Shown in pieces: positions 7,076 to 15,049 of a stretch of 64,000 bases of DNA; positions within the stretch are counted from its first letter, which is position 1; every line of letters begins with the position of its first letter. Where the stretch lies: NCBI GenBank assembly GCA_000687675.1, contig JHWS01000001.1, positions 124,001 through 188,000 of the forward strand, in the 5' to 3' direction. Position numbers and translations under genes: made by a program. The stretch comes from Lachnospiraceae bacterium NC2008. GTDB lineage: Bacteria > Bacillota > Clostridia > Lachnospirales > Lachnospiraceae. The notes under the pieces were generated by a model, which did no database searches, was not told the origin of the DNA, and saw nothing but the letters and a program-made list of their open reading frames with translations.

Positions 7076-8821
7076 TTAGTAGATGCTTGGCTTAACCTTG
7101 CTGTTGATTTCAGCAAAGAGGTCATCGATAAGTGCCTTAGCTTCCTTAAGAGCATCCTCTGTAGGAATAAGCTTCTTTACACTCTTATCTCTTGTAGAGA
7201 TTTCAATCTGTCCATTAACAAGATTCTTAGGACCTACTGTGATTCTTGCTGGAATACCAAGAAGATCTGCATCTGCGAACATAGCGCCCGCACTAACCTT
7301 TCTGTCATCGTAGATAACTTCGATACCAGCATTTTGAAGGTCTGTATATATCTTATCAGCTGCTGCCTTACATTCTGCATTGTCAGAACGCATACAGCAG
7401 AGGTGTACCTGCCATGGAGCAATAGAGATTGGCCAGATTGGGCCATAATCATCATGCTTTGCCTCACAAACAGAAGCCGCAAGACGTCCAACACCGATAC
7501 CATAGCAGCCCATGATAGGCGTCTTACTTGTTCCATCTTCATCTGTATAAGACATCTTCATAGTCTTTGTATATTTATCACCAAGCTGGAAAATATTACC
7601 GACTTCAATACCACGGCTTATCTTTATAGTCTTCTTGCCGCAGCATGGACAGATATCACCAGTCTTAATCTTGGCAACATCTACATATTCAACATCACCT
7701 ATATCACGCTTAATGTTAAGTCCAACATAGTGATAGTCAACTTCATTAGCACCGCAGCAGAGATTCTCAATGCCCATAAGTGACTTATCGTAGATAATCT
7801 GGCACTTTGCATCCTGCTTATATGGTCCGCAGAAGCCTGCTACAAGACCACTTTCAGGCATAACTGTTGCTGCATGAACCTTCTCACCAAGATAGTTTGT
7901 AAGCTTGGTTTCATTAACTTCATAATCACCACGAAGGAATACAACCACATATTCGTCTGTCATATTCTTCTGATACATAACTGCCTTACAAGATTCTTCA
8001 ACTTTAGAATTAAAGAATGTGCATACTTCTTCAATTGTCTTGCAGTGTGGTGTAAGAACCTTCTCAAGGTCTCTGGCTGGTGAACAGCCGCTGTTATCAA
8101 CTGTAGTCTCAGCAGCTTCCATATTTGCACTGTATCCGCAGTCATCACAAAGGACGATTGAATCTTCACCTGCATCAACAAGGAGCATATATTCGTGAGA
8201 TACGCTACCACCTATCATACCTGAGTCAGACTTAACTGAGATTACCTCTGGAATACCTGCACGGGCAAATATTCTATCGTAAGCATTGGCCATAACAGCG
8301 TAGTACTTCTCAAGATCTTCCTGTGATGTATGGAAAGAGTATGCATCCTTCATAGTAAACTCTCTGACGCGGATAAGACCTGCTCTTGGTCTTGCCTCAT
8401 CACGGAACTTTGTCTGAATCTGATATATAGCAAATGGATACTTAGCGTAAGTATTACCATATTCTCTTACAAGGTGTACTGCAGCTTCCTCGTGTGTCAT
8501 ACCAAGAACCATAGAAGTATCATTTCTATCCTTGAATCTAAGAAGCTCGTCTCCTACGCTCTGGAATCTTCCTGACTGTTCCCAAAGGTCGCCTGGAAGA
8601 ACAACTGGGAAGAGAACTTCCTGGCAGTCTGCCGCATCCATTTCTTCTCTAATAATATTCTCAATCTTTGCTGTGATTCTCTTCATAGGTGGGTATAAAG
8701 AATAGATACCATTGGATACATTCTTAATATATCCGCCTCTAAGTGAAAATGCATGACTGTCAATAACACAGTCAGATGGACGTTCTTTGAATCTGTCTCC
8801 TACCAGGTTTGCTAACTTCAT
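7076..8821 (-). CDS. proS: Prolyl-tRNA synthetase (bacterial type with editing insertion)
   Basis: A class II aminoacyl-tRNA synthetase of 581 residues that charges tRNA(Pro). The order of parts is the bacterial one: catalytic motif 1 region (LYPPMKRITAKIENIIREEM), motif 2 (PRAGLIRVREFTMKDAYSFH), a YbaK-like editing insertion in the middle (about residues 225-385), motif 3 (GCYGIGVGRLAASV) and a C-terminal anticodon-binding domain (WQVHLCCMRSDN onwards). The start ATG at 8821 is chosen because GAGGAAAT lies just upstream; the longer in-frame start at 8839 lacks this. It is a single-gene unit with its own terminator. No missing catalytic motif was seen. Confidence 0.96.
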   Translation of the reverse strand: MKLANLVGDRFKERPSDCVIDSHAFSLRGGYIKNVSNGIYSLYPPMKRITAKIENIIREEMDAADCQEVLFPVVLPGDLWEQSGRFQSVGDELLRFKDRNDTSMVLGMTHEEAAVHLVREYGNTYAKYPFAIYQIQTKFRDEARPRAGLIRVREFTMKDAYSFHTSQEDLEKYYAVMANAYDRIFARAGIPEVISVKSDSGMIGGSVSHEYMLLVDAGEDSIVLCDDCGYSANMEAAETTVDNSGCSPARDLEKVLTPHCKTIEEVCTFFNSKVEESCKAVMYQKNMTDEYVVVFLRGDYEVNETKLTNYLGEKVHAATVMPESGLVAGFCGPYKQDAKCQIIYDKSLMGIENLCCGANEVDYHYVGLNIKRDIGDVEYVDVAKIKTGDICPCCGKKTIKISRGIEVGNIFQLGDKYTKTMKMSYTDEDGTSKTPIMGCYGIGVGRLAASVCEAKHDDYGPIWPISIAPWQVHLCCMRSDNAECKAAADKIYTDLQNAGIEVIYDDRKVSAGAMFADADLLGIPARITVGPKNLVNGQIEISTRDKSVKKLIPTEDALKEAKALIDDLFAEINSKVKPSIY

Positions 8822-8937
8822 ATTTATATTTCCTCTCAAATAAAATTAATCAAAAATTATGGCCATAAACCTCTATAATTTTACCATTATCTAATATGTA
8901 GTCAAGGGAGGTTTAGGTTTGATATTTGCAATAAAAT

Positions 8938-8974
8938 AACCTCTTTCAATAGATTTTCTCTAATGAAAGAGGTT
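8938..8974 (-). terminator. Intrinsic terminator of the metalloprotease gene
   Basis: An 11-bp stem (AACCTCTTTCA with TGAAAGAGGTT) followed on the minus strand by ATTTTATT, 35 bases past the stop codon. Confidence 0.75.
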
Positions 8975-9009
8975 TACCACAAATCATATATAAAAGTTAT
9001 ATTAATTCG

Positions 9010-9768
9010 CTATGGTGTAGGGAATTCATTATTAAGTAAAGCTAAGTTGTTCTGAATAAACTGATATGTAGCTGGACACTTAGTAGCAAGTTCTGTTGGA
9101 TATAAGTAATAACATGCAAACGCTTCAGCAAAATACTCTCTTTGATCATAAGTAGTATTTGCATAATATGCAACTTCTTTATGAAAAGCTGTCTGATTAA
9201 AACCATTAACCTCTGACATGTATATTTGATTTAGCATTTCATCGTAATTAGGTACTTTTGACAATTCATGATAATAAACTGCATGACCAATCTCATGGAT
9301 AGTTACTGAAACAACTCGTCTTCTTAAAACAGCCTCTGCCCCATATTGTTTTACATAATCAGGAGCAAAAATATTATATGTTTGTAATGCATAAGGTAAA
9401 TTTGCTTCTACATAAATTGAGCCCCATTTAGTTCTACCATCGCCAATTAAAGCAAGGCATATACCATCTACTCCCTGATCTCCAGATGAACCATAAGCAA
9501 TTGTTTCTATATCATCTGGATGATTAACAACATTGACAGTATATCTATCATTAAGAAGCATCGCTCTTATATAATATGGCAAGCCATCAACAGTTGCTAC
9601 AACAGTATCAACATAAGGAGATCCTTCCTCATAATTAACCAATCCCGCCCCTCCCGGAGCAACTGCATTAACATCCCCAGCAAGTACTGTAATCTTGTTT
9701 GCAGTAAGAATAATTAGTGATAGAGTAATACATATTATTCTTTTTAAGAATTTCTCTCTTCCCTTCAT
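9010..9768 (-). CDS. Secreted HEIGH zinc metalloprotease, anthrax lethal factor-like (ATLF) fold suspected
   Basis: A 252-residue exported protein. Residues 1-31 form a signal peptide (KFLKRIICITLSLIILTANKITVLAG). The zinc motif HEIGH is at 158-162 in the context VVSVTIHEIGHAVYYH, and a downstream REYFAEAFACYYLYP offers Glu211 or Glu215 as third ligand, the gluzincin arrangement. The HEIGHA plus YFAEAFA pairing resembles the catalytic domain of anthrax lethal factor-like (ATLF) peptidases; that link is from memory of the motif pattern. The start ATG at 9768 follows GGGGGAT; an in-frame TTG at 9789 is less likely. It has its own terminator and sits beside the ExbB/ExbD-like operon. The target is unknown; a host, competitor or cell-wall protein are all possible. 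Confidence 0.75.
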   Translation of the reverse strand: MKGREKFLKRIICITLSLIILTANKITVLAGDVNAVAPGGAGLVNYEEGSPYVDTVVATVDGLPYYIRAMLLNDRYTVNVVNHPDDIETIAYGSSGDQGVDGICLALIGDGRTKWGSIYVEANLPYALQTYNIFAPDYVKQYGAEAVLRRRVVSVTIHEIGHAVYYHELSKVPNYDEMLNQIYMSEVNGFNQTAFHKEVAYYANTTYDQREYFAEAFACYYLYPTELATKCPATYQFIQNNLALLNNEFPTP

Positions 9769-9844
9769 AAGCGTATCCCCCAAAAGCAACTATATTGCAT
9801 ATATTATATTTTACCACTACCGTTGCTAAATACAATTATCAAAA

Positions 9845-9871
9845 AAGAACTCTCTTAGAATGAGAGTTCTT
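9845..9871 (-). terminator. Intrinsic terminator of the ExbB/ExbD-like operon
   Basis: A 10-bp stem AAGAACTCTC / GAGAGTTCTT with six T residues on the minus strand, separating this operon from the metalloprotease gene. Confidence 0.85.
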
Positions 9872-9887
9872 TTCATATTAACATGAA

Positions 9888-10358
9888 CTATCTAACCGAA
9901 TAATATTCTATTCCAAGTTCGTCGAATGTATCTGTTACCATGTTGTAAGTATCTAAGATTGCCTGCTTGTCTTCAAGATAGAACTTAACGCTGTCTGAGT
10001 TGTACTTCTCGATGTAAGCCTTAAGTGTTTCTGCATCTGCTGCCTCGTGTCCGTTGATAGTTACAGTTTTTTCTTCAACTAATACATGGATTTCAGAAGG
10101 AATCTCTGCATCCTCTTCAAGAACAGGTTCGTCAGAAGGCATCTCTCTAGATGTTTCTTCTTCGGCTTTTCCATCGCCTTTACCAAAGCCCATTTTGTCT
10201 CCAAGACCAAAGCCGTTACCAAGGAAAATATAAAGTAACAGTGCAATAAGAGCTAACAGTAATACAATAGCCGGTATGCCACTTCTTTTCTTCTTGCCTT
10301 TCTTTCCAGCCTTCTTCTCTGCTATTTCTCTTTCCTTATCATCTTTTTTACTGCTCAT
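9888..10358 (-). CDS. Single-pass membrane protein, third gene of the ExbB/ExbD-like operon
   Basis: An uncharacterised 156-residue protein. It begins with a strongly basic cytoplasmic tail (about residues 1-27, rich in Lys and Glu), then one membrane helix (IPAIVLLLALIALLLYIFLG), a Gly-rich and acidic linker (residues about 50-95) and a C-terminal region of about 60 residues containing IHVLVEEKTVTINGHEAADAETLK. The start ATG at 10358 has GGAGGTGGAAG upstream; it overlaps the end of the ExbD-like gene by 11 bases, so coupled translation is likely. The topology (one helix, extracytoplasmic domain) mirrors ExbD, suggesting it joins the channel complex. The C-terminal part resembles the small alpha/beta domain of ExbD/TolR in general character only. 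I do not recognise a named family. Confidence 0.7.
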   Translation of the reverse strand: MSSKKDDKEREIAEKKAGKKGKKKRSGIPAIVLLLALIALLLYIFLGNGFGLGDKMGFGKGDGKAEEETSREMPSDEPVLEEDAEIPSEIHVLVEEKTVTINGHEAADAETLKAYIEKYNSDSVKFYLEDKQAILDTYNMVTDTFDELGIEYYSVR

Positions 10359-10920
10359 CTTCCACCTCCACAATTTTGTAAAATACTTCTTTATACTTCT
10401 TCATTGCCCTCTCAAGCTCTGCCTGAATAGGTAAATATTCTTCTATTCTGTATATATTGCTACTATCCATGTTAAATACAATATAGATAGGCTTATTATT
10501 ATTTTCCTTAGCTATATCATCAATAATCTTCTCTATTCTCTCATGAGTATAGTTAACCTTATCTACACCCATAACAAATGTTGCATAAGTTTCGCTACTA
10601 TTACCAACATAGAAGTTAAGTCTGTGACCAGATGATGATGCAGTATTTGTAATAGTTACCAAAACAACTTCATCTTTGTATATCTGATTTGTTTCTTCCT
10701 GTATCTGATAGGATGCAACCTGCTCTTCAAGTTCATCTATTCTAGCCTGCATACCACTTACTGTTTCAGCCGACTTATTCTCTGCTGCATCAACCTCTGC
10801 CTGCATATTAATCTGGCTTTGAGCGCCTGAAAGCATAACAATAAAAAGGATGCAGAAAAGAACATCCAAAAGTGGAGTAAGATTTATTTCATCATTTGTA
10901 TTTCTTCTTTTCCTTCTCAA
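10348..10920 (-). CDS. ExbD/TolR-like biopolymer transport protein
   Basis: A 190-residue protein with the ExbD/TolR N-terminus: a basic start, then INLTPLLDVLFCILFIVML, in which the single membrane helix carries the proton-binding Asp (residue 19). After the helix comes a coiled-coil stretch (about residues 40-75) not typical of short ExbD proteins and then an alpha/beta domain to the end. Translation most likely starts at TTG 10920, because AAGGA lies at proper spacing inside the end of the ExbB-like gene, whose stop codon is only three bases upstream. Together with that gene it should form a proton-driven inner-membrane motor. Classic partners TonB or Tol-Pal need an outer membrane, which this organism probably lacks, so its purpose is open. 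Confidence 0.85.
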   Translation of the reverse strand: MRRKRRNTNDEINLTPLLDVLFCILFIVMLSGAQSQINMQAEVDAAENKSAETVSGMQARIDELEEQVASYQIQEETNQIYKDEVVLVTITNTASSSGHRLNFYVGNSSETYATFVMGVDKVNYTHERIEKIIDDIAKENNNKPIYIVFNMDSSNIYRIEEYLPIQAELERAMKKYKEVFYKIVEVEDEQ

Positions 10921-10923
10921 CTT

Positions 10924-11682
10924 TTATTCCTTATCAGCCTTTACAAGTTTAAGTAAAGCATCTTCTACTTCTTCATCTATAGAATCTGTTTCTGTCTGAT
11001 TCTCAGTATTTGGAACCTCTTCCTTCGTATCTGCTGGACTTTCATCCTTTACATGGCCAGCACTTTCCTTTGGAACTGCCTTTTTTTCAGAAGTCTTATT
11101 CTGACTTTCAAAGAACTTTACATCGTCCTTTTCCTCTGAATAGTTTGCTGTAAATCTGGCAATACCATCATCTATATAGTTAATATAAAATGCATTCAGG
11201 AATATATCGAAGATTTTAAAGATAACTGCAAAGATAATACCTAGAACTGTTGATGAAAGTGCAAACTTTACACCTTCAAACATACCTGCAGAGTTTGACC
11301 AGTCCTTGTTATTCTGCATAGCTATAAAGAGACCTGCAACAGTTCCTAAGATTCCAAGCAGGGTAAATATCTGAATAAGAAGAGAATATAAAGAGAACAC
11401 CTTGCCATCTTCCTGGTAGTTTGAACAGAACATATCAAACTCTCTCCAGTTCTTCTCTGATGTAGAAGTATAGACTGTTTTTACAACACCCTTTTCCTTA
11501 TGTTCTCCAGATGTTATTTTAAGCTTTGTATAGTTATTAAGCTTCTTAATCTTTGTTCTATATGTAGCTAATTTATTCCATGAAATAATTAAAAGATAGG
11601 CTTCAAAAAAAGCCGCAAGAATAATAACGATATTAAGAGTCTTATCTAGTATCTTACATAATATTAAAACTGCTGTATTCAT
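10924..11682 (-). CDS. MotA/TolQ/ExbB-like proton channel protein
   Basis: A 252-residue protein with three membrane helices: about residues 15-35, 95-118 (IQIFTLLGILGTVAGLFIAM) and 137-162 (FALSSTVLGIIFAVIFKIF). The LGTVAG and small-residue helix pattern are the MotA/TolQ/ExbB signature. A highly charged, probably disordered tail of about 75 residues (from about 178, rich in Glu, Lys, Thr) extends beyond the usual family end. The start is supported by GGAGGGGATT. It is the first gene of a three-gene operon (this gene, ExbD-like, single-pass protein) with gaps of 3 bases and an overlap of 11. ExbB and ExbD homologues assemble as a pentamer around a dimer that couples proton flow to mechanical work. 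Confidence 0.85.
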   Translation of the reverse strand: MNTAVLILCKILDKTLNIVIILAAFFEAYLLIISWNKLATYRTKIKKLNNYTKLKITSGEHKEKGVVKTVYTSTSEKNWREFDMFCSNYQEDGKVFSLYSLLIQIFTLLGILGTVAGLFIAMQNNKDWSNSAGMFEGVKFALSSTVLGIIFAVIFKIFDIFLNAFYINYIDDGIARFTANYSEEKDDVKFFESQNKTSEKKAVPKESAGHVKDESPADTKEEVPNTENQTETDSIDEEVEDALLKLVKADKE

Positions 11683-11715
11683 ATAATCCCCTCCACGGAT
11701 AATATTAGCACAAAA

Positions 11716-11755
11716 AAATGAGCCAAGCGAGCATTTATGCTAATTTGACTCATTT
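11716..11755 (-). terminator. Intrinsic terminator behind the FRG gene
   Basis: Nested stems AAATGAG/CTCATTT and AGCAT/ATGCT followed by seven T residues on the minus strand. It argues that the FRG gene and the ExbB/ExbD-like operon are at least partly separate transcripts. Confidence 0.8.
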
Positions 11756-11760
11756 CTAAA

Positions 11761-12546
11761 TCATATATTTTCTCTCTTAATATATCTTCCTATTCCATCA
11801 AGTCCCGGATAGATACTTCTCTCATCTATACCAAGGATAGACAGGCAATCAAGGATGTTCTTCTTATCAGATGCATTAATAACTATCTTCTTAACTGTTA
11901 TAGGAGTTCTACTCTTATCAGCCATAACCTTATTTTCTTCAAGAGGATACTGATCTGACCCCCACACCAAAAATGCTGACCGCTGAGCTGCCATACGTTC
12001 CTCTAGGAAATAAGGCTCAACTACAAAAGGCGCCTTGACACTGTCATATTCTGGATCCGAGCTGAGTATTCCAGAAACAATATCCTTATGTTTTCTGGTT
12101 CTATATACCTCTTCGTCGATTCCCGAAATCTGAAGATTGCCAGAAATCACATACACTGCACCATCTTTTTCAGGATACTGAAGGCAGGAAAACCATAGTG
12201 CCACAAGGGGATTTCTTGTAATATCAAGAAGTCTTGTTGGAACGCCATGATGCTGTGCCATAACAGTCCAGTTCCAAACATCATCTTCTGGTATAGAACT
12301 GTATCGTCTTGCCTCTCTCATAAAAGAACGAAGACAATCTCTTTCATGCTGCTGAAAGTCTTCTTTTGTCTGACACATGTTGTTAGGTCTATAAGCAGAA
12401 GGAAGTAGCTCGAGACTTTCATCGCTTACGCCTCTAAAATAAGGCAGGCCTCTCTTAAGATATCCACCCTGAGATATCTGTTCTACATTTTCAAACAAGC
12501 CTTCTATCTTACCCAGATAATCGTGTATAGGACTAAATCTAATCAT
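11761..12546 (-). CDS. FRG-domain protein
   Basis: A 261-residue cytosolic protein carrying the FRG domain, named for Phe-Arg-Gly: YFRGVSDESLELLPSAYR begins near residue 36, and the second conserved block QHHGVPTRLLDITRNPLVALWF spans about 98-119. FRG proteins occur widely in accessory and defence-type gene neighbourhoods of bacteria and phages, but their biochemical activity is not settled. The start ATG is preceded by GGGAGGG. The gene is followed by a terminator and then by the ExbB/ExbD-like operon on the same strand. Domain assignment is firm; function is unknown. Confidence 0.9.
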   Translation of the reverse strand: MIRFSPIHDYLGKIEGLFENVEQISQGGYLKRGLPYFRGVSDESLELLPSAYRPNNMCQTKEDFQQHERDCLRSFMREARRYSSIPEDDVWNWTVMAQHHGVPTRLLDITRNPLVALWFSCLQYPEKDGAVYVISGNLQISGIDEEVYRTRKHKDIVSGILSSDPEYDSVKAPFVVEPYFLEERMAAQRSAFLVWGSDQYPLEENKVMADKSRTPITVKKIVINASDKKNILDCLSILGIDERSIYPGLDGIGRYIKRENI

Positions 12547-12652
12547 ACTGTAACCCTCCCTTATTATCTGAAATACCTTACTTACATAATACCATATTTT
12601 AGGACCTTATATGTGCCTTAACTCGTATATCCAGCACAGTTTTTCCGAAGGA

Positions 12653-15010
12653 CTACTCTTCAATTCGCTCTATAAAATACAATCTTGATGCAAAATCCGG
12701 ATATACTCTGGTCTTATCATTAAATCCCGTAGCAGAAAACCTTGGTGCAAGCATAACACCTGCTTCCATAAGGCTGTCGCCATAAGCCCTGTAATCCTCT
12801 CTCTCACCGTCCATTTTCACAAACTTTGCAAGCATATTGTGGGCAAATGACCCATTCTTAATATGAACAGGAGATACTGCATTAACCAAATCTCCAAACA
12901 TCCTTATATCTAGCTTAAATGGCAGGTTATAGAGATGATATAAAGCATCTTTATCAAGGCCGCGAAGCTTTAGTCTTCCTCTTTGGTCATTAGGCCTTAC
13001 CAGACTTTGGAAGGTCATAGCCACTGCCTTAGACCTGTCCTTGCTAACAACTATCCAGCCCGCCTCACAATTATCATATATAGAGTCTGTTCTATAAAAA
13101 CTTCCATATTGGAAGAGCTGTCTGTAAGTTTTATATAAAAGTATCTGCTCTTTAATCTCATCAAGAGTACCACTGTCTAAATCCGAGAAATTGCACTCAT
13201 ATCCTAAAGAGCCGTATGCTGCCACGTTAAACCTTGTAGATAGTGGCGTAATTCTAAGAGTCTGATGGTTAGGCACCCCAGATACATGAGCCCCCATGGT
13301 GCAAGGTGGATATCCATAGCTGTAGCCTGTCTGTATCTTCACCCTTTCAAGAGCATCTGTATCATCACTTGCCCATATCTGCGGAAAGAAGCAAAGAGCC
13401 CCAAGGTCAAATCTGTTGCCACCAGAAGCACATCCTTCAAAAAGAATCTCAGGGAATGCTTTCATTAAGCGGTCAAGCACTCTATATAAACCTGTGACAT
13501 ATCTATATGCTGCTTCCCCCTGTCTCTCTGCTGGAAGTGAAGGAGAATACACATCTGTCATGGTTCTGTTCATATCCCATTTTACGTAGTCAACATTTCC
13601 TTCTCTTAGAAGATTTGAAAGTGTTTCAATAAGATAATCCTGAACCTCTCTGTTAGCCATATCTATAACCATCTGGTTTCTGCCTTCAGAATGAGGCTTG
13701 CCGGGAATCTGCATAGCCCAGTTAGGATGTTTCTTATATAGTTCACTATTTGAACTAATCATCTCTGGTTCAAGCCATATACCAAATTTCATACCAAGAT
13801 CATGTATCTTGTCAGATATACCTTTTACACCTGATGGTAGTTTTTTCTTATTCGGATACCAGTCTCCAAGAGAAGAAGTATCGTCATTCCTCTCTCCAAA
13901 CCAGCCATCATCCATAACAAAGAGCTCTATTCCAGCCCCTTTACCTGCCTTAGCCATCTTAAGAAGCTTTGATTCACTTATATTAAAATATGCTGCTTCC
14001 CAGCTGTTTAACAGTACGGGTCTTTCTTTATCAGCCCAGTAACCTCTTAAAATATGTTTTTTTACAAATTGGTGCATATTCTGTGACATGCCATTATAAC
14101 CATTATATGAATATGTCATAACAGCCTCTGGCGCCTCAAAAACGCATCCCGGTTCCAGACTGTATTCAAACCCTCTAGGATTAATTCCCGAGAGAAGTCT
14201 TATTTTTCCAAATTCATTAACCTCTGCATACTCAGCATGGTTTCCACTATAAACAAGATTAAAACCATAAGCCGGTCCCATATCTTCGTTAGTATCCTTC
14301 TTACCAAGCATAATAAATGGATTAGCTGTAGAGGAAGATACTCCCGCAAATGATTCGTTTATAAGAGTCCCTCTAGTAAGCTGATGTTTGCACATCTCCA
14401 TCTCTCTTGCCCATGCCCCATTAAAAGTTGTAAGGACATAATCAGAATCATAGTCATCAAGTTGCATAGACATAAGTCTTAGAACTCTTACTGTGTCATC
14501 ACTGTTATTAATTAATCTGGCAGACCTTGTAATAACATCACATTCTTCAAAAACGTAATATGATAATTCAAGTTCCAGGTTATAGCTCTTGTCGACAAAA
14601 GTAACGATAAGCCCCTGACAATCGCCATATGATGATGGCAAGTCTTTCAGCGGCATTTTCTCCGAAACAATCTCAGCTTTTTCAAATACAAAATCTGAGG
14701 TTCTAGATCCATCACTATGAATAAGTTCAACAAAAGGCTGTCTGTTATCTCCTTTTCCATTAGAAGAAAACTCCAGCCTCATATCATTAAGGGTGTAGGT
14801 CATATGTTCTTTATCATAAGCATTGTTATTGCCTGGAATAAATGCATGCTTCTCACATAAGTTATCTGAAAGAAGCTGCCCCTTGCTATCAAGGAGCTTT
14901 ATCTTTTTACCATAATAAAGATGCTCAGGGTGCCCACTTTCAAGCACCCTAAAAACATATGAACTATTATTTGTTTCTAAAATATATGTATTATCAACCT
15001 GTTTAATCAT
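12653..15010 (-). CDS. Alpha-galactosidase (GH36)
   Basis: A 785-residue GH36 enzyme that removes terminal alpha-galactosyl units from melibiose, raffinose-family sugars or galactomannan. It has an N-terminal beta-supersandwich (to about 320), a catalytic barrel with FVMDDGWFGERNDD, the nucleophile near Asp479 in YVKWDMNRT, the sugar-binding GCASGGNRFD and the acid/base near Asp549 in WASDDTD, then a C-terminal beta domain. There is no signal peptide, so it works inside the cell on imported sugars. It is the last gene of the operon regulator, GH2, GPH symporter, GH36. Start supported by GAGGGTTAC. The released galactose feeds the divergent galK-galT genes. Confidence 0.95.
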   Translation of the reverse strand: MIKQVDNTYILETNNSSYVFRVLESGHPEHLYYGKKIKLLDSKGQLLSDNLCEKHAFIPGNNNAYDKEHMTYTLNDMRLEFSSNGKGDNRQPFVELIHSDGSRTSDFVFEKAEIVSEKMPLKDLPSSYGDCQGLIVTFVDKSYNLELELSYYVFEECDVITRSARLINNSDDTVRVLRLMSMQLDDYDSDYVLTTFNGAWAREMEMCKHQLTRGTLINESFAGVSSSTANPFIMLGKKDTNEDMGPAYGFNLVYSGNHAEYAEVNEFGKIRLLSGINPRGFEYSLEPGCVFEAPEAVMTYSYNGYNGMSQNMHQFVKKHILRGYWADKERPVLLNSWEAAYFNISESKLLKMAKAGKGAGIELFVMDDGWFGERNDDTSSLGDWYPNKKKLPSGVKGISDKIHDLGMKFGIWLEPEMISSNSELYKKHPNWAMQIPGKPHSEGRNQMVIDMANREVQDYLIETLSNLLREGNVDYVKWDMNRTMTDVYSPSLPAERQGEAAYRYVTGLYRVLDRLMKAFPEILFEGCASGGNRFDLGALCFFPQIWASDDTDALERVKIQTGYSYGYPPCTMGAHVSGVPNHQTLRITPLSTRFNVAAYGSLGYECNFSDLDSGTLDEIKEQILLYKTYRQLFQYGSFYRTDSIYDNCEAGWIVVSKDRSKAVAMTFQSLVRPNDQRGRLKLRGLDKDALYHLYNLPFKLDIRMFGDLVNAVSPVHIKNGSFAHNMLAKFVKMDGEREDYRAYGDSLMEAGVMLAPRFSATGFNDKTRVYPDFASRLYFIERIEE

Positions 15011-15049
15011 AGTATGTAACCCTCGTTTTGCCTGCTACCAGCTGGTTAT

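Noticed and set aside
9888-12546. A complete Zorya defence system
   Set aside because: Only a motor of the ZorAB type in general is present; no ZorC, ZorD helicase or ZorE nuclease lies next to it, and the ExbD-like protein lacks an OmpA-like domain.
11716-12546. FRG gene as first gene of the same operon as the ExbB/ExbD-like genes
   Set aside because: A terminator with seven T residues separates them, so a single transcript cannot be claimed from sequence.
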